DNA of 64,000 nucleotides from Hydrangea macrophylla (lineage: Eukaryota > Streptophyta > Magnoliopsida > Cornales > Hydrangeaceae): the NCBI GenBank assembly GCA_033977485.1, contig CM066989.1, forward strand, positions 100,109,181-100,173,180. The letters run 5' to 3'. The notes beneath the pieces were generated by a model. It had not been told where the DNA came from. It saw nothing but the letters and a program-made list of their open reading frames with translations, and made no database searches. The position numbers were made by a program, and so were the translations under genes. Positions 54,410 to 64,000 of this stretch are shown here, one piece after another; positions within the stretch are counted from its first letter, which is position 1, and every line of letters begins with the position of its first letter.

Positions 54410-56624
54410 TGTAATACCCTGAATTTCTAGATAGTATTAATATAAAACTTTGTTCTATATACTTCTATAAACTTTCCTTCTATAGGTGAAATTTGATTAC
54501 CAATCAATTGCCATTCTTCCCAATCGATTGCCACTTTTTAGATACTAATTGATTGACATTGTTTCCAATCGATTGCCATTTTACCGACTAAATTTTATGA
54601 CGTGGCAACATCCCAATCGATTACCATCTATACCAATCGATTGGCATAAGCTGAGACAAGTTTTCTTCTTTGCTTGAGCTTTGGACGTGTGGCACCTTTC
54701 ATAATCTATATATATATATATATATATGTCTTCATCTATGGCCTTGGGCCAGTTTTCCATAGCTTAAGAGAGAGAGACACATATCTTGTGATACATATAT
54801 ACATATATCTATATCTATATCTATATACACCCATATATATACATACACTGCCTTGGCAACTGGGAAGAAGAAGAGAAGAAAGAAAAGAAAGAGAAGGAGA
54901 GAGAGAGTTGGACAGAGAGACAGAGAAGCAAGAGAGAGAGAGAGAGAAGCTTGGAGGTTTTTCAAACACACACTTCCAAACCCCTTGGTGAGTCCCAACT
55001 CACTTGGTCCCTTTATTTTGATGTTTTAAGTTGATATGGAGTTTAGATGTGTTAAATGCATGATCTTATGTTTATATATGTTGTTTTATAAATCTGCTGG
55101 TGAAGACGAAGTGCCAATCGATTGGTATTATTCCCAGTCGATTGCCATCAGTCTGGACCCAATCGATTGGATTGAATTTCAATCGATTGACTTTCTAATC
55201 GATTGCTAATGTTAGCAATCGATTGACATTGTTTTAGACCCAATAGATTGCAAGTTTCCTCAATCGATTGTTATGATTTTTGTTCCATCGATTGGACCTT
55301 ATCCTAATCGATTGGTATGGGTAGAACATGGATTCCTTTGCCTATTTATTATATTAAGAGTTCGATTGTTCATTTCTCAATTCGGACTTCTGTTATGCGA
55401 TTCTGGGTTGACCAGGGATAATGTGACACCAAAGATAAGTATGATTAAGAATAAAGGATTAACATAATGATGTTAGATGATTTGGTTCATGTATGAGTTC
55501 GATATCCATTTTCTTTTAATCAGAGTAGTCAGGCCACATTGGGAATTGTCATGTATCGATAGAAGTGCTGAGTTTAAGTAGGTTTGATAAGCTTTGGGAA
55601 TGGTACGTGGGCAGACGCATGGTCATGATATCTTTTCACATGCGGTGGATGGGTTATATCCTTAACGAGTAGTGGGAAAGACCATGTAGTCCTAAGGTAG
55701 CCAGATGATCCATGTTATATCCTTAACGAGTGGTGGATGGTTTATATCCTTAACGAGCAGTAGATGAGGGATCACTGGTATACAGTGAGAGTTGTGGCAA
55801 TAGATTTGATGTGTTGTAGTTCAAAGCGTTGTACCCCTGACATGCGGTGGATGGTTTATATCCTTAACGAGCAGGGGATGGACTGAAGTGGTGTCCATGT
55901 ATGCGGTGGATGGTTTATATCCTTAACGAGCAATGGACAGAATGATGGTATATATATGTATGTGATACGATTGAGTCTGTACTTTCTAGAGAGTATGTTG
56001 ATCATCGGTCTTCGAGTAACAAGACGATAAGGGTTGGTTAACGATGTCGAATAAGAAGCAAGATATTATTATAGTAAGACTTAACTCGTGTCTTCATAAG
56101 TTTGTTTTACTTCAGATAACTGGTACCTTGTTAGTTAATACTTACTAAGATATTAGTAAGCTGATAGCCTTTATTGCCTGGACTTTTCCCCGTCCACACC
56201 ACCCTGTACTGTAGGTGAAGAAGCCTACAACGATGGTTACTATTCGGGAGAAGAATACACCGAGGATGGTCCCACCAATGATGTCTATGCTGGGGAGGAC
56301 TACTACGCTGATGTGTACGCCAGCTAAAGACCTGGAGATAGTTAATAGTTTATATATTTCTGTTTAGACTGTTTTGTTATATTTGGTAATTGGGCATATG
56401 TTGCTTCCAAACCTTATATACTTCCACTGTAGCATTACTGTTGTAATAACTCTGATGTTTGTAATAGAAGCAACAGTTTTGTGTATCCTGTTTGTTTTTA
56501 TTAATATTCTTGTTGTAGACTAGTATTGTGTGATGTGGATCATTAGTGAAATTCATCAGTCATTCCCTATGGACCCAAAAAGGAAATTTATTTTTCTCTA
56601 TTTTTGCTGCTCTGAGGCGTGACA
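54410..56624 (+). mobile_element. Tekay B 3' LTR
   Basis: 2215 bp, TGTAATACCCTG to GGCGTGACA. It contains palindrome clusters at 54498-54650 and 55110-55320, a TATA run at 54711-54727, the TATCCTTAACGAGC array (55645-55935) and the small Tyr/Asp-rich frame (56164-56327). Confidence 0.9.
56164..56327 (+). pseudogene. Tyr/Asp-rich LTR reading frame, Tekay B 3' LTR
   Basis: It matches 45011-45199. The initiator is ATA, a short deletion follows the AWTFPRPHHPV part, and the later part has AYNDGYYSGEEY, GPTNDVY and DYYADVYAS, then a TAA three codons or so earlier than in the 5' LTR. Confidence 0.45.
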
Positions 56625-56819
56625 ATTAGTAACAATATCCACTACTGTGACATTAAAAGTCCCTATTATTAGTAAAGGGGAAGAGTAATATCCCCTTATT
56701 CAGCTCAAGAGAAACAATACCTAAATCTAATTTGCCGCAAATACTCGTTCGACTCTCTGTCTCACTTAAAAATAAAAATATGTATAAATGACCCAAAAAT
56801 AAATTTCTCGAGGGTGCTG
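56625..56819. mobile_element. Tip100-like fragment, continuation
   Basis: The sequence between Tekay B and the Athila LTR. It continues 42982-43230 once Tekay B is removed. No gene; it contains a GGGGAAGAG...ATCCCCTT inverted pair. Confidence 0.35.
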
Positions 56820-57055
56820 TGATTCGTGTTCAATATTGCATTTTTAACTTCATGATTTTACCCTTATTGGACACGAATTATCACTCACACGGGGAGATTT
56901 TATGGATAAATTGCACTTTTGTTATTTTTGTTGTTGTTCACTTTTTCATAATAATAATCTCTTTCTTGTAGGTTTTGTAGGCTTGGGTGAAGTGGAACCC
57001 AACCTTTGTGGCAAGCTGGGTATAGAAAAGGGGCAAGTAATCAAGCTCAGAAGAG

Positions 57056-57237
57056 GCGGATCGATCCGGCTCAAAGAGGGGATCGATCCGCGTGTTTAAA
57101 AGGAAGTTACTGGCAAATCCTGAAGACCCGGATCGATCCGCGGTTGTGAAGGGATCGATCCGCGTTCTGGCGCGGAGATTCTGCTTCCCCAAATGATAAA
57201 TGGATCGATCCGGCTGTTTGCCTCGGATCGATCCGCG
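57056..57237. repeat. Six GGATCGATCCG palindromes upstream of the Athila TATA box
   Basis: Copies near 57056, 57079, 57129, 57150, 57200 and 57223 share the palindrome GGATCGATCC, four or more extended to CGGATCGATCCG. They end 55 bases before TATAAATA. Spacers differ, so the copies are not a simple tandem expansion. Confidence 0.85.
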
Positions 57238-57291
57238 GCCACAGAAGATCTCTTCTTTTTCTTTTACAACTTTGCCATTGTTTGTATAGGG

Positions 57292-57299
57292 TATAAATA
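57292..57299 (+). promoter_or_regulatory. TATA box of the Athila LTR
   Basis: TATAAATA in the context AGGGTATAAATAGTT. It matches the plant consensus and lies in mid LTR, as expected at the U3/R border. Confidence 0.7.
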
Positions 57300-58219
57300 G
57301 TTAGAGATTAGTTTTTGTTAGGTTTAGCTTTTATTTTACTTAGTTTTTTTCTTAGGTTGTAAGCTCTTCCTCTCTAATCCCCCCTCATCACTCTCCCCCA
57401 TTACTCCTCATCTACCCACATTTACTTCCATCTAGTGTTAGAGAGAGAAGAATGAGTGAATGTATTGCACATTTGGAAGCTTTTAATTGAAGAATCTCTT
57501 GGATTTCCTATGGCATTTATGGTGATGTTTTCTAGTTGGTATAATCTCTCTTTCCCTCTCTTAAATTTTGTTATCATTTTAATTATGAGTAGCTAAATCA
57601 TGTAGGTTGGGGATCATAAACCCACCATTGGACCCATGTGTTTTGATTGTAGGTCGCTCACACTTGATAGCATATCTAGAGTTCATGGGTGTACGGTTTG
57701 AAGTTTTGAGACCCCACTTCCAATGTCAAGCATTGGAAGTTGTTAAATCTCTAAACTCTAACCCTATACCCATGTATTGCATTGGAACATCTATCTAGCA
57801 TGTTGGTTGACTACCACATGTTTGATAGTTTGTCACAATGGAATTTTCTACCCTAGAATGTGTTACAAGTATGAGAGCCATAAGTTGTTTGGTCCAAGGT
57901 GGGGGAATGCTCCCCAACCTCAATTTCCCCTCCACCAAGATCCTCCATTGTTAATTAAACTTAGATTTATCTTAAATTTACCCTTTTTTTTATGATGAAT
58001 AGTCATTGTAGTATAATTGTTTACAAACCAAACCAAACTCAAAGTCGAAAAGACTCACTTTTATTTCTTATTTTGTTAATTGCTCCTTGTACGGTAATTG
58101 GTTATTAAGCGTTCAACAAGCATTGTTGCAATCCAATCCCTGTGGACTCGACACCCTACTTCCAACATACTACGTTTTTAATAGGGTTAAATAAGAACTT
58201 GATTTTGACGTAATCAAAA

Positions 58220-58237
58220 TGGCGCCGTTGCCGGGGA
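58220..58237 (+). other. Primer binding site (tRNA-Asp) of Athila
   Basis: TGGCGCCGTTGCCGGGGA, the PBS usual for Athila, complementary to the 3' end of plant tRNA-Asp. It starts three bases after the LTR. Confidence 0.85.
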
Positions 58238-58365
58238 TTGGCGTTGGTAACAACCTTAGGTCGCTTAGTATCTAATTATAGTGCTTTTACTTTTAACCTT
58301 CGTTGCTTTCGTGTTGAGTGTCTTTGAAGGAGTAGCCTTTAGGTGAAAATCAACAGCTTTGCACA

Positions 58366-60711
58366 ATGTCAAATCCGAGCAACGCAGGTATGACTAACCC
58401 CTTTGCAGTGAATTCGAATGTCAGTTCTTCTAGTAGTAGTAGTGGGTCGTTTTGGCGGCCCCCTACCACATCCTCACCATCATTCACTCAAAATTCGCAC
58501 AGTACCAGCCACCGAGAGCCGGTAGTTGATGCATTTTCGGATCATGCCACGTTTGCCACCGAGGGCGAAACTCCCATGGATCGATTCCATCGGGAGCAAT
58601 GGGATCAACATAATCCCGCTCCTCCACCTAGGTATCCGCCGCATCAACCACCTCCTTATCAACATCCTTATGCCCCTCCACCTCCTCAAATGGATCAAAC
58701 CTTTGGGAGAACGATCGGGGATTACCTTCAACCCGAGACTGTGTCTTCCCCATCTTGCATAACATTCCCGTACAATGCAGGGGTGTTTCGATTTAAACCA
58801 GGAATGATCAATCTCTTACCCAACTTTCATGGGCGAGAGAACGAGGACCCCTACAAGCATATTCGGGAGTATGAGGACATATGTGGGACATTTGAACAAC
58901 AAAGATGCACACCCGAGCTCATAAGGCTCAAATTGTTCACATTTTCCCTCAAGGATAGGGCAAAAGATTGGTTGGTGACCCTACCCCCAAATTCCATAGG
59001 CTCATGGCCGGAACTACAAAAGCAATTCTATAAGGAGTTTTTCCCCATGCACAAAACTCAAGCATTGGTTAAACAAATCCAAAATTTCTCCCAAGGAGAA
59101 CATGAAACCTTTGCCGAGTGTTGGTTGAGATTTAAGGATCTCCTTAGGAAATGCCCACACCATGGTTTCGACAAATTCCGTCAAATTTCCATTTGTTATG
59201 GGGGGTTACAACCCAATACAAAGCAGTTAATCGAAACCATGTGTGCCGGGAGTTTCTTGACTCTTGAGGCCGAGCAAGCCGAGGCTCATCTTGAATACGT
59301 TTATGAAACTTCTCGGGGTTGGGGTGCATCTAACCCTCATGACCGAACCTTGCCGGTTACCGTGGCCCCATTGAACCATAATCTCTTCCAAGGGCCAAGT
59401 GAGGCCGACTCCATTTCGGAACTCACTAGGAAAGTGGAAGCCTTGGAGTCTCAAAAGGTCACCATGACTCCCACTCTTCCCCCAATCCTTGCCCCGGTCA
59501 ATCCGTCACATTGCTACCTTTGCTATGCTCCGGAGCACTCAACCAACGAGTGCCCCATTCTTCCTCTAGTTCAAAACCAAGCTTTGGAGCAAGCGTGTGC
59601 ACTTGGGATGAATGTTAGGCCTAGATATAATCCTTCCCAAAATGATGCCTACAATCCTCCCGGGAGGTGGTCGGCACCGGGACTTAACTACCATAATAAC
59701 AAAGGGGTGAGTGTTGCTCCCCATGTCTCTGCACAACAATTTTGCCCGAATCAACCACCCCCACCACCGTATGCACCTCCAAATTTTGGTGCTCCCGTAT
59801 CTCAATCCCAAGGACCCCCTTTTGTGCAAAATCAAGGGGGACAACAACCTCCACCCACTTATGTGCCTCCTCACAAGAAAATTTTCGAGGACCATAATCA
59901 TGGCTTGTCCCAAAGAATGAGCCAACTTGAGCAATCCATACAAGCGATGCAATCATCGCACGCTCAATCAATGCACGCTTTACAAGCTCAATTGGCTCAA
60001 TTGCTCCAAAATCAACAAGTAGTTGATAAGGGAAAGCTCCCCGCACAACCCTTCCAAAATCCTAAAGGGCAAATGAATGGTGGGGCCTCCAATTCCAATG
60101 GTCCCATTGAACATCTAAAGGGAATCACTACTCTTCGTAGTGGAAAAACCGTGGATAACAAGGTCCAAAAGCCCTCTCAAAAACCACAAATCTACCCAGT
60201 TAGAGTTGAAGCCGAACTCGAAGAGGGGGACTCGTCGTCCCCTATTGACTTAGAGCTGGAAGAGGATGTTCCTAAAGTCCCCGACTTCATGGATCAAGAA
60301 TTTTTGAATCCCGCTCCACCATTCCCTCAAAGGCTCAAAAAGAAGGTCGAGAACAACAAGAATCATGAATTCTTGGAATTGTTTAACAAAGTGGAAATCA
60401 ATATACCTCTTTTAGAGGCCATTAAACAAGTTCCGGCCTATGCCAAATTCCTCAAGGATCTTTGCACAGTTAAAAGGAAGCTTAACGTCAAAAAGAGTGC
60501 CTACATGGCCGCACATGCGAGCACCGTTATCCTTAACGAAGTTCCACCCAAATACAAGGACCCCGGCTGTCCTACTATAGCATGTGTGATTGGACAACAC
60601 CACATAGACCGAGCCCTCCTTGATTTGGGTGCTAGTGTAAATCTTCTTCCGTATTCGGTGTATGTCCAGTTGGGCCTAGGAGAGCTTAAGGAGACCCGTG
60701 TCACCTTATAA
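58366..60711 (+). CDS. Athila gag and start of protease
   Basis: 781 codons from the first ATG after the PBS. Ser-rich start and Pro-rich residues 85-115, then the Gag core at about 155-315 (FHGRENEDPYKHIREYE, DWLVTLPPNSIGSWPEL, KQFYKEFFP). A zinc knuckle CYLCYAPEHSTNEC is at about 382-395, followed by Pro/Gln-rich linkers and a Gln-rich coiled-coil-like stretch. Protease begins near residue 750 (DLGASVNLLP). TAA at 60709-60711 stands where a Gln codon is usual (after RVTL), and the frame continues unchanged behind it. It is the main break in gag-pol and could be a CAA-to-TAA mutation. Confidence 0.85.
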   Translation: MSNPSNAGMTNPFAVNSNVSSSSSSSGSFWRPPTTSSPSFTQNSHSTSHREPVVDAFSDHATFATEGETPMDRFHREQWDQHNPAPPPRYPPHQPPPYQHPYAPPPPQMDQTFGRTIGDYLQPETVSSPSCITFPYNAGVFRFKPGMINLLPNFHGRENEDPYKHIREYEDICGTFEQQRCTPELIRLKLFTFSLKDRAKDWLVTLPPNSIGSWPELQKQFYKEFFPMHKTQALVKQIQNFSQGEHETFAECWLRFKDLLRKCPHHGFDKFRQISICYGGLQPNTKQLIETMCAGSFLTLEAEQAEAHLEYVYETSRGWGASNPHDRTLPVTVAPLNHNLFQGPSEADSISELTRKVEALESQKVTMTPTLPPILAPVNPSHCYLCYAPEHSTNECPILPLVQNQALEQACALGMNVRPRYNPSQNDAYNPPGRWSAPGLNYHNNKGVSVAPHVSAQQFCPNQPPPPPYAPPNFGAPVSQSQGPPFVQNQGGQQPPPTYVPPHKKIFEDHNHGLSQRMSQLEQSIQAMQSSHAQSMHALQAQLAQLLQNQQVVDKGKLPAQPFQNPKGQMNGGASNSNGPIEHLKGITTLRSGKTVDNKVQKPSQKPQIYPVRVEAELEEGDSSSPIDLELEEDVPKVPDFMDQEFLNPAPPFPQRLKKKVENNKNHEFLELFNKVEINIPLLEAIKQVPAYAKFLKDLCTVKRKLNVKKSAYMAAHASTVILNEVPPKYKDPGCPTIACVIGQHHIDRALLDLGASVNLLPYSVYVQLGLGELKETRVTL

Positions 60712-63027
60712 ATGGCCGATCGATTCGTTAAGATGCCACGGGGCATTATAGAAGATGTCATTGTTCAAGTTGGTAACTTCTACTATCCGGTGGATTTTAT
60801 CATGCTTGACACGCAACCCGTGGTCAATGAGCAATCACAAATTCCAATCATCTTAGGGCGGCCATTCCTTGCTACTGTTAATGCCTTAATCAATTGTAGG
60901 AATGGTCTCATGCGCTTAACTTTTGGAAACATGACTGTGGATGTAAATATCTTCTCTCTCTTTAAGCAACCGGATCTCGATGAGAAGGACGGTGATGAAA
61001 TTTATGAAATCTGTCTCATTGATTCATTGGTGCAAGATCGTTTCAATTTTTCTAGTGATTCCGATGTTAATGATTCTTGCATTACTTCTTCTCTTGATCA
61101 TACTTATGTGCTTAATGACAACATAACTAGCATCGAACATGTTGAGAAATGCTTGAATAGTGATAATGCTATTGTTGAGTGTGTTCACGAGTTTGCGCGA
61201 GAGAATGAGATGAGAGATGAGGAGATAGAGGATGAGGAAGAGGCGAGTGTTGAGCGAATTATCGAAGAGGCCATGTGGACCTCTAACTTCGAAAGATTAC
61301 CTCCGAGGGATACTTTCCCTCTTCCATCTAATGTTGTCATACCCAAACTTGAGCTCAAAACCTTGCCAAGTGAGCTCAAGTATGCCTTTCTGGGAGAGAG
61401 CGAGAGTTTTCCGGTAGTGGTGTCGTCCCAACTTGACCCTTGTCAAGAAGGGAGATTGATGAAGGTCTTGAAGGAACACAAAAGTGCTATAGGGTGGTGC
61501 ATAGCGGACTTGAGGGGCATTTCTCCGAAGATTTGCACCCACAAGATTTATCTAGAGGATGAAGCCAAACCTTCACGTCAAATGCAAAGGAGGCTCAATC
61601 CGAATATGAAAGAGGTGGTGATGGCGGAAGTCATCAAGTTGTTGGATGTAGGGATAATCTATCCCATCTCCGATAGTGAATGGGTGAGCCCCACCCAAGT
61701 GGTCCCTAAGAAGTCAGGGATTACCGTCATTGAGAATGAGAGTGGAGAGTTGGTCCCCACTAGAGCCACCACGGGGTGGCGTGTGTGTATTGATTATAGG
61801 AAGCTAAATTCGGTCACAAGAAAGGATCATTTCCCTTTGCCCTTCCTTGATCAAGTCCTAGAAAGAGTGGCGGGCCACAAGCACTACTGCTTCCTAGATG
61901 GTTACTCGGGGTACAACCAAATTGAAATAGCCCCCGAGGACCAAGAAAAAACCACCTTCACTTGCCCCTTTGGCACGTTTGCCTATCGGAGGATGCCTTT
62001 TGGACTTTGCAATGCACCAGCGACCTTTCAAAGGTGCATGCTTAGTATCTTTAGTGATATGGTGGAGAAATATTTGGAAGTCTTCATGGATGACTTCACA
62101 GTCTTTGGAGATTCGTTCGATGAATGTCTTGGGAATCTCGAGAAGGTTCTCAAGAGATGTATAGAAAAGAATCTCGTTCTTAACTGGGAAAAGTGCCACT
62201 TCATGGTGACACAAGGGATTGTACTGGGCCACATTGTGTCTAGCGAGGGAATGCAAGTTGACAAAGCCAAAATTGATGTCATTTCCAACCTCCCCCCTCC
62301 TAGGAATCTCAAAGACATTAGGTCATTTTTGGGCCACGCAGGTTTCTATCGTAGGTTTATAAAGGACTTTAGCGCGATCTCGAGACCGTTGTGTCTCCTC
62401 TTAGCTAAGGACATCCCTTTCGAGTGGTCCAAGGATTGCCAAGAAGCATTTGAGAAGCTCAAGGCATTACTCACTTCCGCACCAATTATGCAACCTCCCG
62501 ATTGGAGTCTTCCATTCGAATTAATGTGCGACGCGAGTGATTATGCCATCGGAGCCGTTTTGGGGCAAAGAAAAGACAAAAAGCCCCATGTTATATACTA
62601 TGCGAGCCGCACTTTAGATGATGCTCAAATCAACTACTCCACGACGGAGAAAGAGTTACTCGCCATAGTTTTTGCTCTTGAGAAGTTCCGGTCGTATGTG
62701 GTAGGATCGCGGATAATTTGCTTTACCGATCACGCCGCCCTTAAGTATCTCTTCTCCAAGAAAGATGCTAAAGCGCGACTCATTCGTTGGATTCTATTGC
62801 TACAAGAATTTGACATATCCATCAAGGATAAGAAAGGGGTGGAAAATGTGGTAGCCGATCATTTGTCACGTTTGACATTTGATCATGATCATATAGACCC
62901 CATTCCTATCCGGGAATGCTTTCCGGACGAGCAATTGCTCAAAGTCTCTACTCTCCCGTGGTATGCGGACGTAGTAAATTTTCTTGTCACGGGAGAGTTA
63001 CCTCAAGAGTGGTCTGTCACAGACTGA
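60712..63027 (+). CDS. Athila protease end, reverse transcriptase and RNase H
   Basis: Same frame as gag, 771 codons to TGA at 63025-63027. The protease ends with [10 protein letters not shown] (about residue 46). An acidic linker (about 150-190) precedes [15 protein letters not shown] at 323, [12 protein letters not shown] at 354, FMDDFTVF near 458 with both Asp present. RNase H starts at about 604 ([14 protein letters not shown]), with [10 protein letters not shown] at 670 and [11 protein letters not shown]. No other stop or shift is seen. The final TGA follows WSVTD and probably replaces CGA (Arg). Confidence 0.88.
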   Translation: MADRFVKMPRGIIEDVIVQVGNFYYPVDFIMLDTQPVVNEQSQIPIILGRPFLATVNALINCRNGLMRLTFGNMTVDVNIFSLFKQPDLDEKDGDEIYEICLIDSLVQDRFNFSSDSDVNDSCITSSLDHTYVLNDNITSIEHVEKCLNSDNAIVECVHEFARENEMRDEEIEDEEEASVERIIEEAMWTSNFERLPPRDTFPLPSNVVIPKLELKTLPSELKYAFLGESESFPVVVSSQLDPCQEGRLMKVLKEHKSAIGWCIADLRGISPKICTHKIYLEDEAKPSRQMQRRLNPNMKEVVMAEVIKLLDVGIIYPISDSEWVSPTQVVPKKSGITVIENESGELVPTRATTGWRVCIDYRKLNSVTRKDHFPLPFLDQVLERVAGHKHYCFLDGYSGYNQIEIAPEDQEKTTFTCPFGTFAYRRMPFGLCNAPATFQRCMLSIFSDMVEKYLEVFMDDFTVFGDSFDECLGNLEKVLKRCIEKNLVLNWEKCHFMVTQGIVLGHIVSSEGMQVDKAKIDVISNLPPPRNLKDIRSFLGHAGFYRRFIKDFSAISRPLCLLLAKDIPFEWSKDCQEAFEKLKALLTSAPIMQPPDWSLPFELMCDASDYAIGAVLGQRKDKKPHVIYYASRTLDDAQINYSTTEKELLAIVFALEKFRSYVVGSRIICFTDHAALKYLFSKKDAKARLIRWILLLQEFDISIKDKKGVENVVADHLSRLTFDHDHIDPIPIRECFPDEQLLKVSTLPWYADVVNFLVTGELPQEWSVTD

Positions 63028-64000
63028 GAGAGACTTATAGTGATGGCACGATCGTTCTTTTACGACGATCCCTATGTGTTTAAGTATTGTGCCGATCAAA
63101 TCGTGAGGAGATGTGTGCCCAACGACGAGATACCGAGTGTGTTATCGTTTTGCCACGACCAAGCATGTGGAGGTCATTTCTCTTCACAAAAGACCGCGTT
63201 CAAAGTGCTCCATAGCGGTTTGTATTGGCCCACTATATTTAAAGACGCACATGCTTATTGTAAAGCATGCCCTAGGTGCCAACTTCTCGGAAAAGTTACC
63301 CGGAGGAACATGATGCCTCTAAACCCTGTTCTCGTTATTGAAGTTTTTGATTGTTGGGGTATAGACTTCATGGGTCCTTTTCCTAAATCCAATAATTTTG
63401 AGTACATTTTGGTGGCGGTTGACTACGTCTCCAAGTGGGTTGAGGCCATACCGTCACGGACCAATGACCACAAGGTGGTATTGAAATTCCTTAAGGAACA
63501 TATTTTATCCCGATTTGGCACTCCAAAAGCCATAATTAGTGATCAAGGGGTGCACTTTTGCAATTCCCCTTTTGCTCGGTTAATAGAGCAATATGGCGTC
63601 ACCCACAAAGTTTCCACCACGTATCATCCCCAAACCAATGGCCAAGCCGAATTGGCCAATAGGGAAATTAAGGGGATCCTAGAAAAGACGGTTGATCCGT
63701 CAAAGAAGGATTGGTCTACTAGGCTAACCGATGCGCTATGGGCGTATAGGACGGCCTATAAGACAAACTTAGGGATGTCCCCCTATCGATTGGTTTACGG
63801 GAAAGCTTGCCATTTGCCCGTCGAACTTGAGCATCGAGCTTATTGGGCAATTAAGAAACTCAATTTCGACATTGATGAGAGTGGTGAGAAACGGAAACTC
63901 CAACTTGACGAATTGGAAGAGATTCGGGGTGAACTCTACGAGAGTTCAAAGGTTTATAAAGCACGCACTAAAGCTTTCCATGACAAACACATTGTGCGTA
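63028..64000 (+). CDS. Athila integrase (partial, cut by window end)
   Basis: It continues the frame after the TGA. The zinc-binding part has [10 protein letters not shown] and CKACPRC. The catalytic triad is Asp 63364-63366 (GIDFMGPF), Asp 63541-63543 (SDQGVHF) and Glu 63649-63651 ([10 protein letters not shown]), spacing D-58-D-35-[12 protein letters not shown] and [12 protein letters not shown] are typical for Athila. It is open to the last base. Confidence 0.9.

Larger units (their letters stand above)
43231..56624 (+). mobile_element. Tekay B: chromovirus LTR retrotransposon with extra ORF
   Basis: A whole element with both LTRs, PBS, extra ORF, gag-pol and PPT. The target duplication is ATTAA (43226-43230) against ATTAG (56625-56629), one transition apart. 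Gag-pol is interrupted by an LTR-only insertion (47505-50782) and has lost about 0.7 kb of gag. Its LTR ends match Tekay A, so both belong to one family, but the LTR palindromes differ. The chromodomain-like C-terminus, tRNA-Met PBS and LTRs above 2 kb indicate the Tekay lineage. Confidence 0.9.
56820..58216 (+). mobile_element. Athila 5' LTR
   Basis: The end at 58216 (TGACGTAATCA) is firm because the PBS follows. The start at 56820 is chosen from the inverted pair TGATT...AATCA and is less sure. About 1397 bp. It holds six GGATCGATCCG palindromes (57056-57237) and a TATAAATA box (57292-57299). Confidence 0.75.
56820..64000 (+). mobile_element. Athila retrotransposon, 5' part (runs off the window)
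   Basis: 5' LTR, tRNA-Asp type PBS, then one gag-pol frame from 58366 to the window end, broken only by two nonsense codons. RT, protease (DLGAS) and integrase sequences are of Athila type. The 3' end, including any env-like ORF and the 3' LTR, is not in view. Confidence 0.9.

Noticed and set aside
59566..60046. Minus-strand frames of about 120 residues under Athila gag
   Set aside because: Shadow of the real plus-strand gag frame; no motif and no conservation expected.

Overview
The window is nuclear DNA of a flowering plant, most likely a eudicot. I cannot name the species. The evidence is plant-type LTR retrotransposons of three Ty3/gypsy groups, a CACTA and a hAT DNA transposon, PBS sites matching plant initiator tRNA-Met and tRNA-Asp, and two plant-only protein families (SOSEKI/DUF966 and LOB domain). 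No bacterial, organellar or viral gene organisation is seen. Almost everything is mobile DNA in nested layers. Only about 34.1-38.9 kb, with an LBD-like gene remnant, looks like ordinary host sequence.

Layout. 1-8844: decayed chromovirus 'Tekay A' on the minus strand (3' LTR cut by the window start, gag-pol, an extra ORF, PBS, 5' LTR 6747-8844). 8845-9007 and 27411-34130: a degenerate minisatellite that served as landing ground. 9008-27410: 'element B', a non-coding long-LTR element on the minus strand. Its left LTR is split by 'element C' (11491-15234, Tat-like, gag only). Its right LTR is split by a 6.8 kb CACTA element (20347-27146), which holds a PIF/Harbinger-type MITE, a 180-bp triplicate repeat and three exons of a SOSEKI gene. 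27996-31655: a hAT element with almost intact transposase, inside the minisatellite. 34131-38939: low-complexity DNA and an LBD remnant. 38940-41851: a long Tat-like LTR. 41852-42981: a gypsy integrase remnant. 42982-43230: a Tip100-like terminus. 43231-56624: 'Tekay B' on the plus strand, with both LTRs, split by a 3278-bp LTR-only insertion (47505-50782). 56820-64000: an Athila element running off the window, broken by only two nonsense codons.

Four points stand out. (1) Both Tekay elements carry an extra acidic ORF of about 300 codons between PBS and gag, conserved at protein level though both copies are broken. (2) Their LTRs contain a second, Tyr/Asp-rich reading frame of about 60 codons whose differences are often synonymous. 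(3) LTRs of several unrelated families each carry an array of short palindromes private to the family (CAATCGATTG, TTCGATCGATTGAA, GGATCGATCCG, GGCACTC hairpins, GGTTGAG hairpins), often just upstream of a TATA box; copy number differs between the two LTRs of a single element. (4) The CACTA element captured the exons encoding the DIX-like domain of a SOSEKI polarity protein.

All calls come from reading the sequence. No database search was possible, so family names rest on motifs.
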